A DNA stretch of 64,000 bases from an uncultured Clostridia bacterium (GTDB lineage Bacteria; Bacillota; Clostridia; Christensenellales; Borkfalkiaceae): assembly GCA_944354265.1 (NCBI GenBank), contig CALVPX010000003.1, forward strand, positions 18,815 to 82,814, in the 5' to 3' direction. Positions within the stretch are counted from its first letter, which is position 1. Every line of letters starts with the position of its first letter. A program made the translations under genes and the position numbers. Positions 39,907-48,422 of the stretch are shown one piece after another. The notes below the pieces were generated by a model. That model was not told the origin of the DNA. It did not search any database and was given only the letters and a program-made list of their open reading frames with translations.

Positions 39907-41834
39907 TAAAGTTCAACCACTACGGGCACCACCATGGGCGACTGCTTTGTCTTGCGGACGAGGTAGTTCCTAAGAGCCTTTTTGATGACCCTCTTGAGCT
40001 CATCTACTGAGCCCGACGGCAGGTCGTAGCCGGCGATGGCCCTGTTGATTACCTCGCGCATCTCCTTGTTGTAGTCGCGGTGGAAGTCGAACACGAACCC
40101 GCGGGAGTTGATGACGGGTTCGCCTATGACCTCGCCGCCCGAGACGGCGACGGAGACAATGAATATGCCCTCCTGCGCGAGCTGACGCCTGTCCTGCATG
40201 ACGAGGGAGGCCTTTTCGTCCTCAATGCCCTCGCCGTCTATGAGGCGGGAGCCCGAGGGGACGTCGGCAAGGCGGCGCATGGACTTGGAGGTAACCTCCA
40301 CGCAGTTGCCGAGGTCGGGAATGAATATGTTGCGCTCGTTCATGCCGAGGCTCTGCGCGAGCTGCGAATGTTTCATGAGGTGCCTGTACTCGCCGTGGAC
40401 GGGAATGAAGAACTTGGGCTTTAAAAGGGTGTGCATGATTTTATGCTCCTCCCTGCAGGCGTGACCCGAGACGTGGATATTTTCCAAACGCTCGTACACC
40501 ACGTCGGCGCCGAGGTGATACAGCTTGTTGATTACGCCGTAAACGTCGCGCTCGTTGCCGGGAATGGGCGAGGCGGAGATTATAATCGTGTCGTTGGAGC
40601 CGACGGACAGATTGGGATTTTCGCCGTTAGCCATGCGGTGCAGGGCGCTCATGGGCTCGCCCTGACTGCCCGTGCAGACGATGAGCACCTCGTCGTCGCG
40701 CAGGTTGCGCGTGCGCGAGATGTCGACTATGGCGCCCTCGGGAATGTTGAGCTCGCCAATCTTTTGGGCGGCTTCTACGACGTTGAGCATGCTTCTGCCG
40801 TTGAGCGCCACCTTGCGCTTGTGGCGAACGGCGATGTCTACTATCTGCTGCAGCCTGTGCACGTTGGATGCAAAGGTGGCGATTATCACCCTGCGGGTGG
40901 AATTTTCGCCCACAAGCCGCTCGAGCGTTTCGCCGACGACCGCCTCGGACATGGTGTAGCCCGGGCGCTCGATATTTGTGCTCTCGCCCATGTACAACAG
41001 CACGCCCTTGCCGCCGAGGTCGGCAATCGACTTTAAATCTATGGGTTCGCCCGCGACGGGGGTGAGGTCTATTTTGAAGTCGCCGCTGTGGAAGATGACG
41101 CCCTGCGGGGTGTGTATGGCGAGCGCCAACGCGCCCGCGATGGAGTGGTTGACGTTGATGAAGTCAATTTTAAAGCACCCCCACTGCAGATGTCCGCCGG
41201 GGGCGACGGTTATCTCCCTTACGTTGTTTAAGCGGTGCTCCCTGAGCTTGTTGTCGACAAGCGCCAAGGTGAGCTGCGTGCCTGCGACGGGGATATCCAT
41301 CTCCTTTAAGAGGTAGGGCACGCCGCCTATGTGGTCCTCGTGGCCGTGCGTCAGGACGAGGCCGCGGACCTTGTGTTTGTTCTCTATAAGATAGGTCAGG
41401 TCGGGCACCACGAGGTCGATGCCGGGCATCTCCTCGGTGGGGAAGATGGCGCCCGCGTCGATTATTATGATGTCGTCGCCGCACTCGAGGGCGGTCATGT
41501 TCTTGCCTATCTCGCCCACGCCGCCTATAAAGATTACCTTTACGGCATTCTTGGCCGAACGGCCGCGCTTTCCCTTCTGCCCGAGCGAGCTTTCCGACAG
41601 GGCGGCGATGCGCTTTTGCGACTGCGCGGGGGGAAGAATTGCCACGGCGGGTATGCGCACGGGTGCGCGGCGGGGAGATTGTTGGGGTTTGCGCTCCTGC
41701 GGGGCAGGCTTTGCGCCCCCCTTCTGCGCCTTGGCCTGCACCTTTTTTGCAGACTTTGCCGCCATCTTCAAGGGCTTATCTTCCTTCTTTTTGCGGGGTT
41801 TTCTCTGTTTTTTGTTTTCGTTGTTGCGTTCCAA
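39906..41834 (-). CDS. rnj: Ribonuclease J with long basic N-terminal extension
   Basis: Metallo-beta-lactamase/beta-CASP nuclease with endo- and 5'-exonuclease activity on mRNA and rRNA. Motifs: VLTHGHEDHIGG (HxHxDH), FINVNHSIAGALA, FHSGDFKID, the beta-CASP GSQGEPMSAL and IHVSGHACREE, and C-terminal PVHGEYRHLMKH. The catalytic body begins near KVIFIGGVGEIGKN; before it lie about 97 residues rich in Lys, Arg, Pro, Gln and Ala, likely disordered and RNA-binding. I chose the TTG at 41832-41834 (AAGGA 7 nt upstream, 642 aa); a longer frame to 41900 would translate the upstream terminator. Confidence 0.93.
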   Translation of the reverse strand: MERNNENKKQRKPRKKKEDKPLKMAAKSAKKVQAKAQKGGAKPAPQERKPQQSPRRAPVRIPAVAILPPAQSQKRIAALSESSLGQKGKRGRSAKNAVKVIFIGGVGEIGKNMTALECGDDIIIIDAGAIFPTEEMPGIDLVVPDLTYLIENKHKVRGLVLTHGHEDHIGGVPYLLKEMDIPVAGTQLTLALVDNKLREHRLNNVREITVAPGGHLQWGCFKIDFINVNHSIAGALALAIHTPQGVIFHSGDFKIDLTPVAGEPIDLKSIADLGGKGVLLYMGESTNIERPGYTMSEAVVGETLERLVGENSTRRVIIATFASNVHRLQQIVDIAVRHKRKVALNGRSMLNVVEAAQKIGELNIPEGAIVDISRTRNLRDDEVLIVCTGSQGEPMSALHRMANGENPNLSVGSNDTIIISASPIPGNERDVYGVINKLYHLGADVVYERLENIHVSGHACREEHKIMHTLLKPKFFIPVHGEYRHLMKHSQLAQSLGMNERNIFIPDLGNCVEVTSKSMRRLADVPSGSRLIDGEGIEDEKASLVMQDRRQLAQEGIFIVSVAVSGGEVIGEPVINSRGFVFDFHRDYNKEMREVINRAIAGYDLPSGSVDELKRVIKKALRNYLVRKTKQSPMVVPVVVEL

Positions 41835-41882
41835 GTTATTGTCCTTTTTTGTGGTTTTATGTAATATTTTGCAAAACATTGT

Positions 41883-41910
41883 AAAAGGGGGTTTTGGCAA
41901 ACCCCCTTTT
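41883..41910. terminator. Bidirectional terminator between the coiled-coil gene and RNase J
   Basis: 12-bp stem AAAAGGGGGTTT / AAACCCCCTTTT with loop TGGC. On the minus strand it ends the 719-aa gene and leaves TTTTAC. Confidence 0.8.
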
Positions 41911-41946
41911 GTTCAGTTTAATGCGCCGCACTGCGGCCGCGACCCT

Positions 41947-44106
41947 TTATTTTTTGCTTACGTCCTTTACGAGGCCCTCTTCGATGAGCTCTTCGATGGT
42001 TTCGTAAGGATACATGGCTGCATAGTCGCGAGGCGTAATTTCGCGCTTTATGCCGCCCCTCTTTTCGAGCATGATGTCCACAAGCCTTACCGCCTTCTTT
42101 ACGCCGCGGGGACTCTTGATTTTGACCATCATGGGCGTGCCGTGCATGGATTTGTTGTCAGATACGTCGGTCTGATGATAGACGCTTGTGGGGAACTCGT
42201 TGGGGTCGAGAGCGAGATACAGGCACAGCGTCTTGCCGCGGATTTTGAAGCGGGCGATTGTTTCGCGCCCCTTGTTGAAGCGCTCGGCGCCCCATGCGAT
42301 ATTGGAATTGACCTTCTTGTATGCGAGCAGGGAATTTTTAACTTCGCCGTAGTACCTCTTCTGCTCGTCGGTGGACTGAATTATCCTTGCTATGAACGAG
42401 CGGTTATACTTCATCATGTTTGCGAAGTCTACGCCGTTGGATATTCCGGGTATTCCGTCGGGCATTATTTCGCCCTCGGCGGGGGTCTCGTCTATGTCGT
42501 CGACGATTTCGCCGATGACCTCGTCCTCCTCGCCCTGAGGCTCTTCCTCGTCCTCAACTACGTCGCTGACGGTGACGAGGACGTCATCCTGAGCGGGCTC
42601 CTCCTCGGCAACAGCCTCGGCAGGGGCAAGTTCGTCCTGAGCGGCCTGAACTATTGCGCCTGCGGCGAGCATGGCCTTGAGTTCGTTGAGCTGCTTTTGT
42701 ATATCCTCGAGCCTTTGGTCGTATTCGCCGCCCTTCATGCCCGAGAGCTGCTCCTCGATTCTTGCAAGGCTGTCGGCAATGCCGCGGTTGACTATGCCTG
42801 CCACCTGTTCCACGCCCTCTTCGTCGATGACGATGTCGCGGTCGGCGGCAAAATCTTGGGATAACTTCTCGGCCACCGCATTGCATATTCTGTCAATGCC
42901 CTCTTCGTCGAGCACGATGTCGTAGTCGTTGTTGCCCTGACCTTCAAGAATCTTTGCCGCCACGGCGGAAGCTATCTCGTCGTTGTCGATTTCGGGCAGG
43001 TAGTTGGAGAGCACTGCGGCCGCCTTATCGGCAATGGAGTCCTCGCTTATCTGACCGATATTGAGCTTTTCGGCCACCTGACGGGCTATCTCCTCGCTGT
43101 CGACCTCGGCTCCAAGTCCTGCTGCGGCAATCTTTTCGGCCACGGCGGAGGACAGAGCGTCGTAATTGAGTTTGCTCTCCACGGCCTTGGCGAGCGAATC
43201 GCACCCGTCCTCGTCGACCATTACGTCGAACTGTTCGGGGGAGATGGTGCCCACCTGCTTGGCGATGCGGTCGGCAAGTTCATCGTCGTCGACGTTGACT
43301 TCAAGCCTTTCGCCTATCTTCTGAGCCACGCGCTCGGCGACGGCAGCTTCGTCCAACGAGGGATTCATGAGCTGTTCTGCCACCTTGGAGGCTATGTAAT
43401 CTGCCGAGATGACCTCCTCTGCGGGAACGCCTTCGGACAGCTTGCGTGCAAGCACGTCGTAGTCGAGATTTTCAATCGATGCCTTGGGGATGACTATGCG
43501 CGCAGCCACTTTGTCTGCAAGGGCGTCGTAGTCGAGCTGAAGTTTGTCGAGGTCGAGCTTTTCGGACACCTTCTGCGCGAGGACGTCGTAATCTATCTCG
43601 CCCGTCTCGGCCGCAGGTATGTAGACGTTTTCTGCCACCTTCTGAGCAAGAGTCTGATAATCTAAGCCGCTTCCGCCGATGGCTTCGACCTGCTTTGAAA
43701 GGGTCTGAATCTCCTGCGTGAGCTGCTTTTTGTCCGACTCCATCTTGAGCATGATGGCTTCCCTGTCCATATCCCTGTCGACGGCCTGTTCGATGACTTC
43801 CTGAACCTTTGCGTCGATGGTCTTGCTCTGTGCGGACAGCGCTTCGAATTTACTCTGAGCAGACTTATTCTGCGCGGAGAGAGCCGCGACCTGCCTGCCG
43901 AGCTCTTCGCTTGCCTGAGCGATCTTGGACACATGCGCGCTTACCGAGTTTGACTGCTGGGCGATTTGAGCCGCCACGGTCTGGTTCTGCCTGGCGAGCT
44001 GTTCTACCTTAGCGTCAAGCGTTCTGTTTTGTTGAGTCAGATTCTCGACCTGAGATAAGAGAAGATCTGCCTTGGTCTGACCCGAACCGTTGTTGTTTAC
44101 ACCCAT
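41947..44106 (-). CDS. 719-aa coiled-coil and degenerate-repeat protein with conserved C-terminal domain
   Basis: Not a named family. Residues about 10-145 are coiled coil rich in Gln/Ala. Residues about 148-450 hold roughly 13 degenerate repeats of 20-30 residues built on a Y-D-x-L-A-x-K-V-A-E-K-L pattern (for example IDYDVLAQKVSEKL, LDYDALADKVAARI, LNYDALSSAVAEKI, VDSEEIARQVAEKL), several preceded by DxVxDEEG. An acidic linker (about 490-545) leads to a compact basic C-terminal domain (about 565-680: RSFIARIIQSTDEQKRYYGE, FNKGRETIARFKIRGKTLCL, YLALDPNEF), which I believe recurs in uncharacterised Clostridia proteins. There is no signal peptide or membrane segment, so it is probably a cytoplasmic scaffold or filament. 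AGGTG precedes the ATG. Confidence 0.85.
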   Translation of the reverse strand: MGVNNNGSGQTKADLLLSQVENLTQQNRTLDAKVEQLARQNQTVAAQIAQQSNSVSAHVSKIAQASEELGRQVAALSAQNKSAQSKFEALSAQSKTIDAKVQEVIEQAVDRDMDREAIMLKMESDKKQLTQEIQTLSKQVEAIGGSGLDYQTLAQKVAENVYIPAAETGEIDYDVLAQKVSEKLDLDKLQLDYDALADKVAARIVIPKASIENLDYDVLARKLSEGVPAEEVISADYIASKVAEQLMNPSLDEAAVAERVAQKIGERLEVNVDDDELADRIAKQVGTISPEQFDVMVDEDGCDSLAKAVESKLNYDALSSAVAEKIAAAGLGAEVDSEEIARQVAEKLNIGQISEDSIADKAAAVLSNYLPEIDNDEIASAVAAKILEGQGNNDYDIVLDEEGIDRICNAVAEKLSQDFAADRDIVIDEEGVEQVAGIVNRGIADSLARIEEQLSGMKGGEYDQRLEDIQKQLNELKAMLAAGAIVQAAQDELAPAEAVAEEEPAQDDVLVTVSDVVEDEEEPQGEEDEVIGEIVDDIDETPAEGEIMPDGIPGISNGVDFANMMKYNRSFIARIIQSTDEQKRYYGEVKNSLLAYKKVNSNIAWGAERFNKGRETIARFKIRGKTLCLYLALDPNEFPTSVYHQTDVSDNKSMHGTPMMVKIKSPRGVKKAVRLVDIMLEKRGGIKREITPRDYAAMYPYETIEELIEEGLVKDVSKK

Positions 44107-44209
44107 AATACACCTCGATAAATGTAATCCCGCGGGGTATCCGCGGCGCCCGCACGCACACGGTTGGCGGCGGACAGGTTTTGAGAAATTTTTACAATAT
44201 TTTGAAAGT

Positions 44210-44238
44210 ATTAAAACTATTCCTTTATTAGTTTACAA
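44210..44238 (-). promoter_or_regulatory. Possible promoter of the coiled-coil gene
   Basis: Minus-strand TTGTAA (44233-44238), 17-bp spacer, TTTAAT (44210-44215); a GC-rich CCGCGG/CCGCGG hairpin lies in the ~95-nt leader. Confidence 0.45.
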
Positions 44239-44339
44239 CAAAAAAACTCAATTGTAAATACTTCGCGGCAAATTTTTTTGATTTAAGGCAAAATTTTTTT
44301 AAATTTTTTTGGGCGGGCTACCACAATTGCCCATTTAAT

Positions 44340-44430
44340 ATGCCGCGGATAACGCATTGCGGGCGGGGGCTGAGGCGCGCCCGCGGCGCGCCTTGGCGGC
44401 GCCGCCGCGGGCGGCCAAATTTATTTTTTT
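44340..44430. other. GC-rich palindromic stretch in the divergent gap
   Basis: Contains GGCGCGCC...GGCGCGCC and GGCGGCGCCGCC palindromes followed by T-rich sequence. No gene. It may be a terminator-like hairpin between the divergent coiled-coil and serC promoters. Confidence 0.4.
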
Positions 44431-44447
44431 ATTTTTATTCAAAATAC

Positions 44448-44476
44448 TTGTATATTTCCGCTCAATGATGTATAAT
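44448..44476 (+). promoter_or_regulatory. Promoter of serC-serA
   Basis: TTGTAT (44448-44453), 17-bp spacer, TATAAT (44471-44476); the leader is ~96 nt, with AAAAGGAG before the ATG and no obvious T-box. Confidence 0.7.
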
Positions 44477-44578
44477 TATACCAACTTTACCTTTAGAGGG
44501 TCAATTTTATAAATTAAATATGAATAAAAAGGTCGGCGCGGCCAAATATAAAGCCGCTGTCCGAAAAAAAGGAGAATT

Positions 44579-45652
44579 ATGAGAGTTTACAATTTTTCCG
44601 CAGGGCCTTCCACCCTGCCCCTTGATGTTCTTAAACAGGCGCAGGAAGAATTTTTGGACTTTGCCGGGACGGGCATGTCCGTGACGGAAATTTCCCACCG
44701 CGACAAGGCCTACGAGGCTGTGGTGCGCGAGGCCGAGAGCCTTACGCGCGAACTTCTGAACGTGCCCGACGACTACTGCGTGATATTCGTTCAGGGCGGC
44801 GCCTCCACACAGTTTGCCGCCGTGCCCTTAAACCTTATGCACAGCGGCAAGGCCGACTACATAGTGACGGGCAACTTCGCCAAAAAGGCATGGCAGGAGG
44901 GTCAGATTTACGGCGAGGCCGTAAAGATAGGCGACTCCTCAGACAAGGTTTACACCTACATACCCGACGTAGATAAGCTTGATTACAGCCCCGACGCCGA
45001 CTATGTGCACATAACCTCAAACAACACCATATTCGGCACGAGGTACGTCAAGTTCCCTCAGTGCAAGGCTCCGCTTGTAGCCGACATGTCGTCCGAAATA
45101 TTCTCGCGCGAGGTGGACGTATCCAAGTTCGGCGTAATCTATGCGGGCGCGCAGAAAAACCTTGCCCCCGCGGGCGTGACGATAGTAATTGCCAAGCGCG
45201 ACCTCATTCAGGACCCCTTAAAGATATGCCCCACCATGCTCAAGTGGAAGGTGCAGGACGAGAACGGCTCGCTGTACAACACGCCCCCCGCGTTCTCCAT
45301 ATACATGGCAAACCTTGTGCTGCGCGATTTAAAGGCAAAGGGCGGCGTAAAGGCCATGAACGAGGTGGACACCTACAAGGCAAACCTGCTGTATGACTTT
45401 ATAGACAACTCTGCCTTCTACCGCAACGACGTCGTGCCCGAGTTCCGCTCCATTATGAACGTGCCCTTTGTTACGGGCGACAAGGACATGGACGCAAAGT
45501 TCGTGGCCGAGGCCAAGCAGAACGGCCTCGTTTCGCTCAAGGGACACCGCCTTGTAGGCGGCATGAGGGCTTCGATATACAACGCCATGCCCGTCGAGGG
45601 CGTAAAGGCGCTGATTGAGTTCATGAAGAAATTTGAAATGGAGAACAAGTGA
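44579..45652 (+). CDS. serC: Phosphoserine aminotransferase
   Basis: PLP enzyme converting 3-phosphohydroxypyruvate to phosphoserine. The 357-aa protein starts MRVYNFSAGPSTLPLDVL, with GMSVTEISHRDKAYE, FVQGGASTQFAAVP, the substrate loop HITSNNTIFGTRY, the PLP-lysine motif YAGAQKNLAPAGVTIVI and a C-terminal GMRASIYNAMP. Length and all motifs are complete. AAGGAG lies 5-6 nt before the ATG. One nucleotide separates it from serA; together they form the serine-from-glycolysis module (serB is not nearby). Confidence 0.97.
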   Translation: MRVYNFSAGPSTLPLDVLKQAQEEFLDFAGTGMSVTEISHRDKAYEAVVREAESLTRELLNVPDDYCVIFVQGGASTQFAAVPLNLMHSGKADYIVTGNFAKKAWQEGQIYGEAVKIGDSSDKVYTYIPDVDKLDYSPDADYVHITSNNTIFGTRYVKFPQCKAPLVADMSSEIFSREVDVSKFGVIYAGAQKNLAPAGVTIVIAKRDLIQDPLKICPTMLKWKVQDENGSLYNTPPAFSIYMANLVLRDLKAKGGVKAMNEVDTYKANLLYDFIDNSAFYRNDVVPEFRSIMNVPFVTGDKDMDAKFVAEAKQNGLVSLKGHRLVGGMRASIYNAMPVEGVKALIEFMKKFEMENK

Positions 45653-45653
45653 C

Positions 45654-46811
45654 ATGAAGGGAATATTAAAGTTAAACGCGATAAGCCACCTTGCAGACCC
45701 CATATTTGCAAACTATGAGTACGGCGACGACGTAAAGGACCCCGCGGGCGTGATGGTGCGCTCGGCACAGATGGCCGACTTTGAGACGGGCGAAAATCTT
45801 TTGGCCGTGGCCCGTGCGGGCGCGGGCACCAACAACATACCCGTGGCCGAGTACGCTAAAAAGGGCATAGTTGTGTTCAACACCCCCGGCGCCAACGCCA
45901 ACGCCGTAAAGGAGCTTGTCATCTGCGAGCTGTTTTTGGGCGGCAGAAGAATAACCGACGCCATTGATTGGGTAAAGACCCTCAAGGGCGAGGGCGAAAA
46001 CGTAGGCAAATTGGTTGAAAAGGGCAAAGGCAAGTTTGTCGGCTGCGAAATTGCCGGCAAGACGCTCGGCGTTATAGGCCTTGGCGCCATAGGAATTATG
46101 GTGGCCAACGCCGCTAAGGCTCTCGGCATGAAGGTCATAGGCGCCGACCCCTTCCTCTCCACCCACAACGCGCTCATGCTCGACCCCTCGGTTGAGGTCG
46201 TGGCGGACAACGCCGAAATTTATAAGCGGGCGGATTTCATAACCGTGCATGTGCCGCTCACGCCGCAGACCAAGGGAATGTTCAACGAACAGACCCTTTC
46301 GGTATGCAGGGACGGTGTAGTAATAATAAACAATTCACGCGGGGAGCTCGTCAACTCTGCCGACATGATAGCAGCTCTTGGGAGCGGCAAGGTTGCAAGG
46401 TATATAACCGACTTCCCCACCGCCGACTTAATTGGCGTTGAGGGCGCAATATGCGTGCCCCACCTCGGCGCAAGCACGCCCGAGGCGGAGGACAACTGCG
46501 CCGTTATGGCGGCAAAGCAGTTGGTGGACTACATTGAAAACGGCAACATAACCAACTCCGTAAACTATCCCGCCGTGAGCGCTTCGCGCGAGGGCGACGC
46601 GCGCATTTGCGTGTGCCACCTCAACAAAGCCAACATGATAGCGCAGTTTGCCGCCGCAGTTTCGGCAAAGGGCATAAACATTGCCAACCTGACCGACAAG
46701 GGCAAGGGCGACTACGCCTACGGCATAATCGACATCGAAGGCAGCGCCGACGACGACCTCATTAAAACCATCGAGGCGATAGACGGCGTAATAAGGGTGA
46801 GAGTGGTGTAA
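45654..46811 (+). CDS. serA: D-3-phosphoglycerate dehydrogenase
   Basis: NAD-dependent first step of serine synthesis. 385 aa: substrate domain with VARAGAGTNNIPV, Rossmann fold TLGVIGLGAIGIMVANAA, active-site Arg/Glu/His in INNSRGELVN and VPHLGASTPEAEDN, and a C-terminal ACT domain (ICVCHLNKANMIAQFAAAVS) for probable serine feedback. The usual intervening ASB domain is absent, so this is the shorter SerA type. ATG 45654 follows the serC stop by 1 nt, with GGAG inside the serC end. Confidence 0.96.
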   Translation: MKGILKLNAISHLADPIFANYEYGDDVKDPAGVMVRSAQMADFETGENLLAVARAGAGTNNIPVAEYAKKGIVVFNTPGANANAVKELVICELFLGGRRITDAIDWVKTLKGEGENVGKLVEKGKGKFVGCEIAGKTLGVIGLGAIGIMVANAAKALGMKVIGADPFLSTHNALMLDPSVEVVADNAEIYKRADFITVHVPLTPQTKGMFNEQTLSVCRDGVVIINNSRGELVNSADMIAALGSGKVARYITDFPTADLIGVEGAICVPHLGASTPEAEDNCAVMAAKQLVDYIENGNITNSVNYPAVSASREGDARICVCHLNKANMIAQFAAAVSAKGINIANLTDKGKGDYAYGIIDIEGSADDDLIKTIEAIDGVIRVRVV

Positions 46812-46826
46812 TGGCCTGATATCTGC

Positions 46827-46979
46827 AGTGAAGTACGCAGCTTCGCCGCGTGTGAAGTAGTGCTGAGCACTGTGAAGTAACAGCTGCGCTTTTGTGAAGT
46901 TTTTCCTCCCGCTGTCATCTTGAACACAGCCGAAAGATCCGGTGCGGAACGCACCTTAGCGGGAGGAAAAGTTATGGTA
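46827..46979 (+). repeat. Composite hairpin-array element, left arm with an insertion in its innermost hairpin
   Basis: Left-arm hairpins ACGC/GCGT, AGTGC/GCACT, an imperfect AACAGC stem, and TTTTTCCTCCCGCT/AGCGGGAGGAAAA, with GTGAAGT spacers. The last hairpin's loop contains GTCATCTTGAACACAGCCG...AAAGATC, a GTCATCTTGAG-type repeat fragment. The core GTTATGGTAAA follows. Confidence 0.8.
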
Positions 46980-47019
46980 AATATTTCTGCGCGAAGGCGC
47001 ATAATTTTACCATGCTATA

Positions 47020-47125
47020 GGCTCCCTTGTGTAAAGGGAGCTGTCGACCGTAGGGAGACTGAGGGATTGTTAATTGAAATTGCTGAACAATCCCCCCTTA
47101 ATCCCCCCTTTACACAAGGGGGGCT
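47020..47125. repeat. TIR element with CTTGTGTAAAGGG ends, copy 2
   Basis: CTCCCTTGTGTAAAGGGAG ... CCCCCCTTTACACAAGG with internal GGGATTGTTAATTG...GAACAATCCC; about 106 bp and nearly identical to copy 1. Confidence 0.85.
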
Positions 47126-47164
47126 CTGACATTGTATTGCGCCAAAGGCGCACTTTCCCCCTTT

Positions 47165-47364
47165 GTCATTTCGACCACCGTGGAGAAATCTCGGAGCTGC
47201 CATTGTCGCGCTTATCGCGCAGATTTCTCGACTGTCTCGTGTGGCGTAAGGACAACGCCACACTCGGTCACCGTTCGCACGTTGTTAGGTGCTCACTCAT
47301 TTCGCAAGGCAAAAACAGCACACTGTGCTGTTTCGAGAACACCTTGCTCAACGCTCGAAATGAC
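47165..47364. repeat. GTCATTTCGA palindromic repeat, long form
   Basis: Same ends and internal ~100-nt block (CGCAAGGCAAAAACAGCACA, CTGTGCTGTTTCGAGAACACC) as 8791-9010, 200 bp. Confidence 0.8.
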
Positions 47365-47399
47365 AATGACAGCGACGGACAAAGGGGGGAATAATATGA

Positions 47400-47536
47400 T
47401 TTTTTACCATAACTTGTCTTTTTCTCAAGAAAAAGACAATCATAACGTTGCGCAAGCAACTCATAGCTGTAAACGCGCCGCAACTTAAGTTGCGGCGCTC
47501 ATAACTTGCTGCGGGCGACGAATGTCGCCCGCAGCA
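47400..47536 (+). repeat. Composite hairpin-array element, right arm with TCATAAC spacers
   Basis: Core end TTTTTTACCATAAC, then hairpins TTGTCTTTTTCT/AGAAAAAGACAA, GTTGC/GCAAC, GCGCCGCAAC/GTTGCGGCGC and GCTGCGGGCGAC/GTCGCCCGCAGC. With the left arm at 46827 it makes one element split by TIR and GTCATTTCGA insertions. Confidence 0.75.
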
Positions 47537-47605
47537 AATTGCCCGTATAAAATTTTCCTTCGTGTGCATAATTATGGTGATACATAATTTTTACGGAGGT
47601 TTTAT

Positions 47606-47764
47606 ATGGCCAAAAAAAGAAAGGTTAAAAAACTGACAGACGAGCAGTACAACGCGTATATCACTTCGCTCAAGTACGACGCGGCGTCGTACAATGCCGA
47701 CGGCAGCAGGGTGGTGCCCGACGAATTGGGCGCCGAGGAAGAGGGGCCGGGGCGGGGCGACTGA
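47606..47764 (+). CDS. Small basic protein (52 aa), unknown
   Basis: MAKKRKVKKLTDEQYNAYIT opens a 52-residue protein with a strongly basic N terminus and an acidic Gly/Glu-rich C terminus. CGGAGG lies 7 nt before the ATG, and GC-rich hairpins follow, so it looks like a real gene despite its size. The composition suits a nucleic-acid-binding or spore-core small protein, but no family is recognised. It stands alone in 1.6 kb of repeats between serA and the spoIVA-like gene. Confidence 0.65.
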   Translation: MAKKRKVKKLTDEQYNAYITSLKYDAASYNADGSRVVPDELGAEEEGPGRGD

Positions 47765-47796
47765 CGGCGACCCGTTTGGATTTTTGGCGAAAAATG

Positions 47797-47911
47797 TGGG
47801 CGGCGCAGGCAAAAATGTCTGCGCCGCCACGCATATATTTACATTAAATATTCATTTGGGCACATATGTGCGCGCATTATATGCGCGGCGGAACACATGT
47901 TCCGCCGCGCC
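47797..47911 (+). terminator. Hairpin cluster after the 52-aa gene
   Basis: GGCGGCGCAG/CTGCGCCGCC (47799-47828), a GCGCGCAT...ATGCGC stem, and GCGCGGCGGAACA/TGTTCCGCCGCGC (47883-47910) followed by CCCCATTTTTG. At least one is a likely terminator. Confidence 0.6.
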
Positions 47912-48093
47912 CCCATTTTTGCCCCGTTTTGCCATTGAAAGACATATGCATAAAATTTTATGTGTCAAATTTATTAATCAATACATCATAAACCCTTCAG
48001 TCACACCTCGCTTACGCTCCGTGTGACAGCTCCCCTTTTTAAAAAAGTGGAGCCTACAATATGGTATTGCGCCTGTGGCGCACTCTCCCCTTT

Positions 48094-48174
48094 GTCATTT
48101 CGACCAACGCGGAGAAATCTCGGAGCTACCATTGTCGCGCTTATTGCGCAGATTTCTCGACAAGTTCGAAATGA
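48094..48174. repeat. GTCATTTCGA palindromic repeat, short form
   Basis: GTCATTTCGACCAACGCGG to AAGTTCGAAATGAC, 81 bp with GAGAAATCTCGGAGC and GCGCAGATTTCTC. Confidence 0.8.
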
Positions 48175-48213
48175 CAATGGTAGCGACGGACAAAAGGGGA
48201 AAAATATTAAATC

Positions 48214-48402
48214 TTACCATAACTTGGCTTATCCTTTTGCCGACGGGGTAGATACCCCGTCAGATACATTCGGCTACGCTCAGCATGACAAAAGGATAAG
48301 CCAATCATAACGTTGCACACATGGTGTGCAACTCTAAACTGTAAACGCGCTGCGCCACAGCGCGGCGCTCATAACTTGCGGCAGTGCTTTTACACTGCCG
48401 CA
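48214..48402 (+). repeat. Composite hairpin-array element, right arm with inserted repeat
   Basis: Core end CTTACCATAAC, then GGCTTATCCTTTTG (48226-48239) / CAAAAGGATAAGCC (48289-48302) enclosing an ATACATTCGGCTACG...CAGCATGAC fragment. Then GTTGCACAC/GTGTGCAAC, a GCGC-rich stem and GCGGCAGTG/CACTGCCGC follow with TCATAAC-type spacers. Confidence 0.75.
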
Positions 48403-48422
48403 CTGACAGCAACGGGCAAACT

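Noticed and set aside
47015-47488. Overlapping ORFs of 70-120 residues on both strands
   Set aside because: They lie within TIR and palindromic repeats, similar peptides arise at every repeat copy, and none has a start signal.
48023-48310. Plus-strand ORF of 95 residues before the spoIVA-like gene
   Set aside because: It is made of GTCATTTCGA and hairpin-array DNA; the translation only mirrors the repeats.
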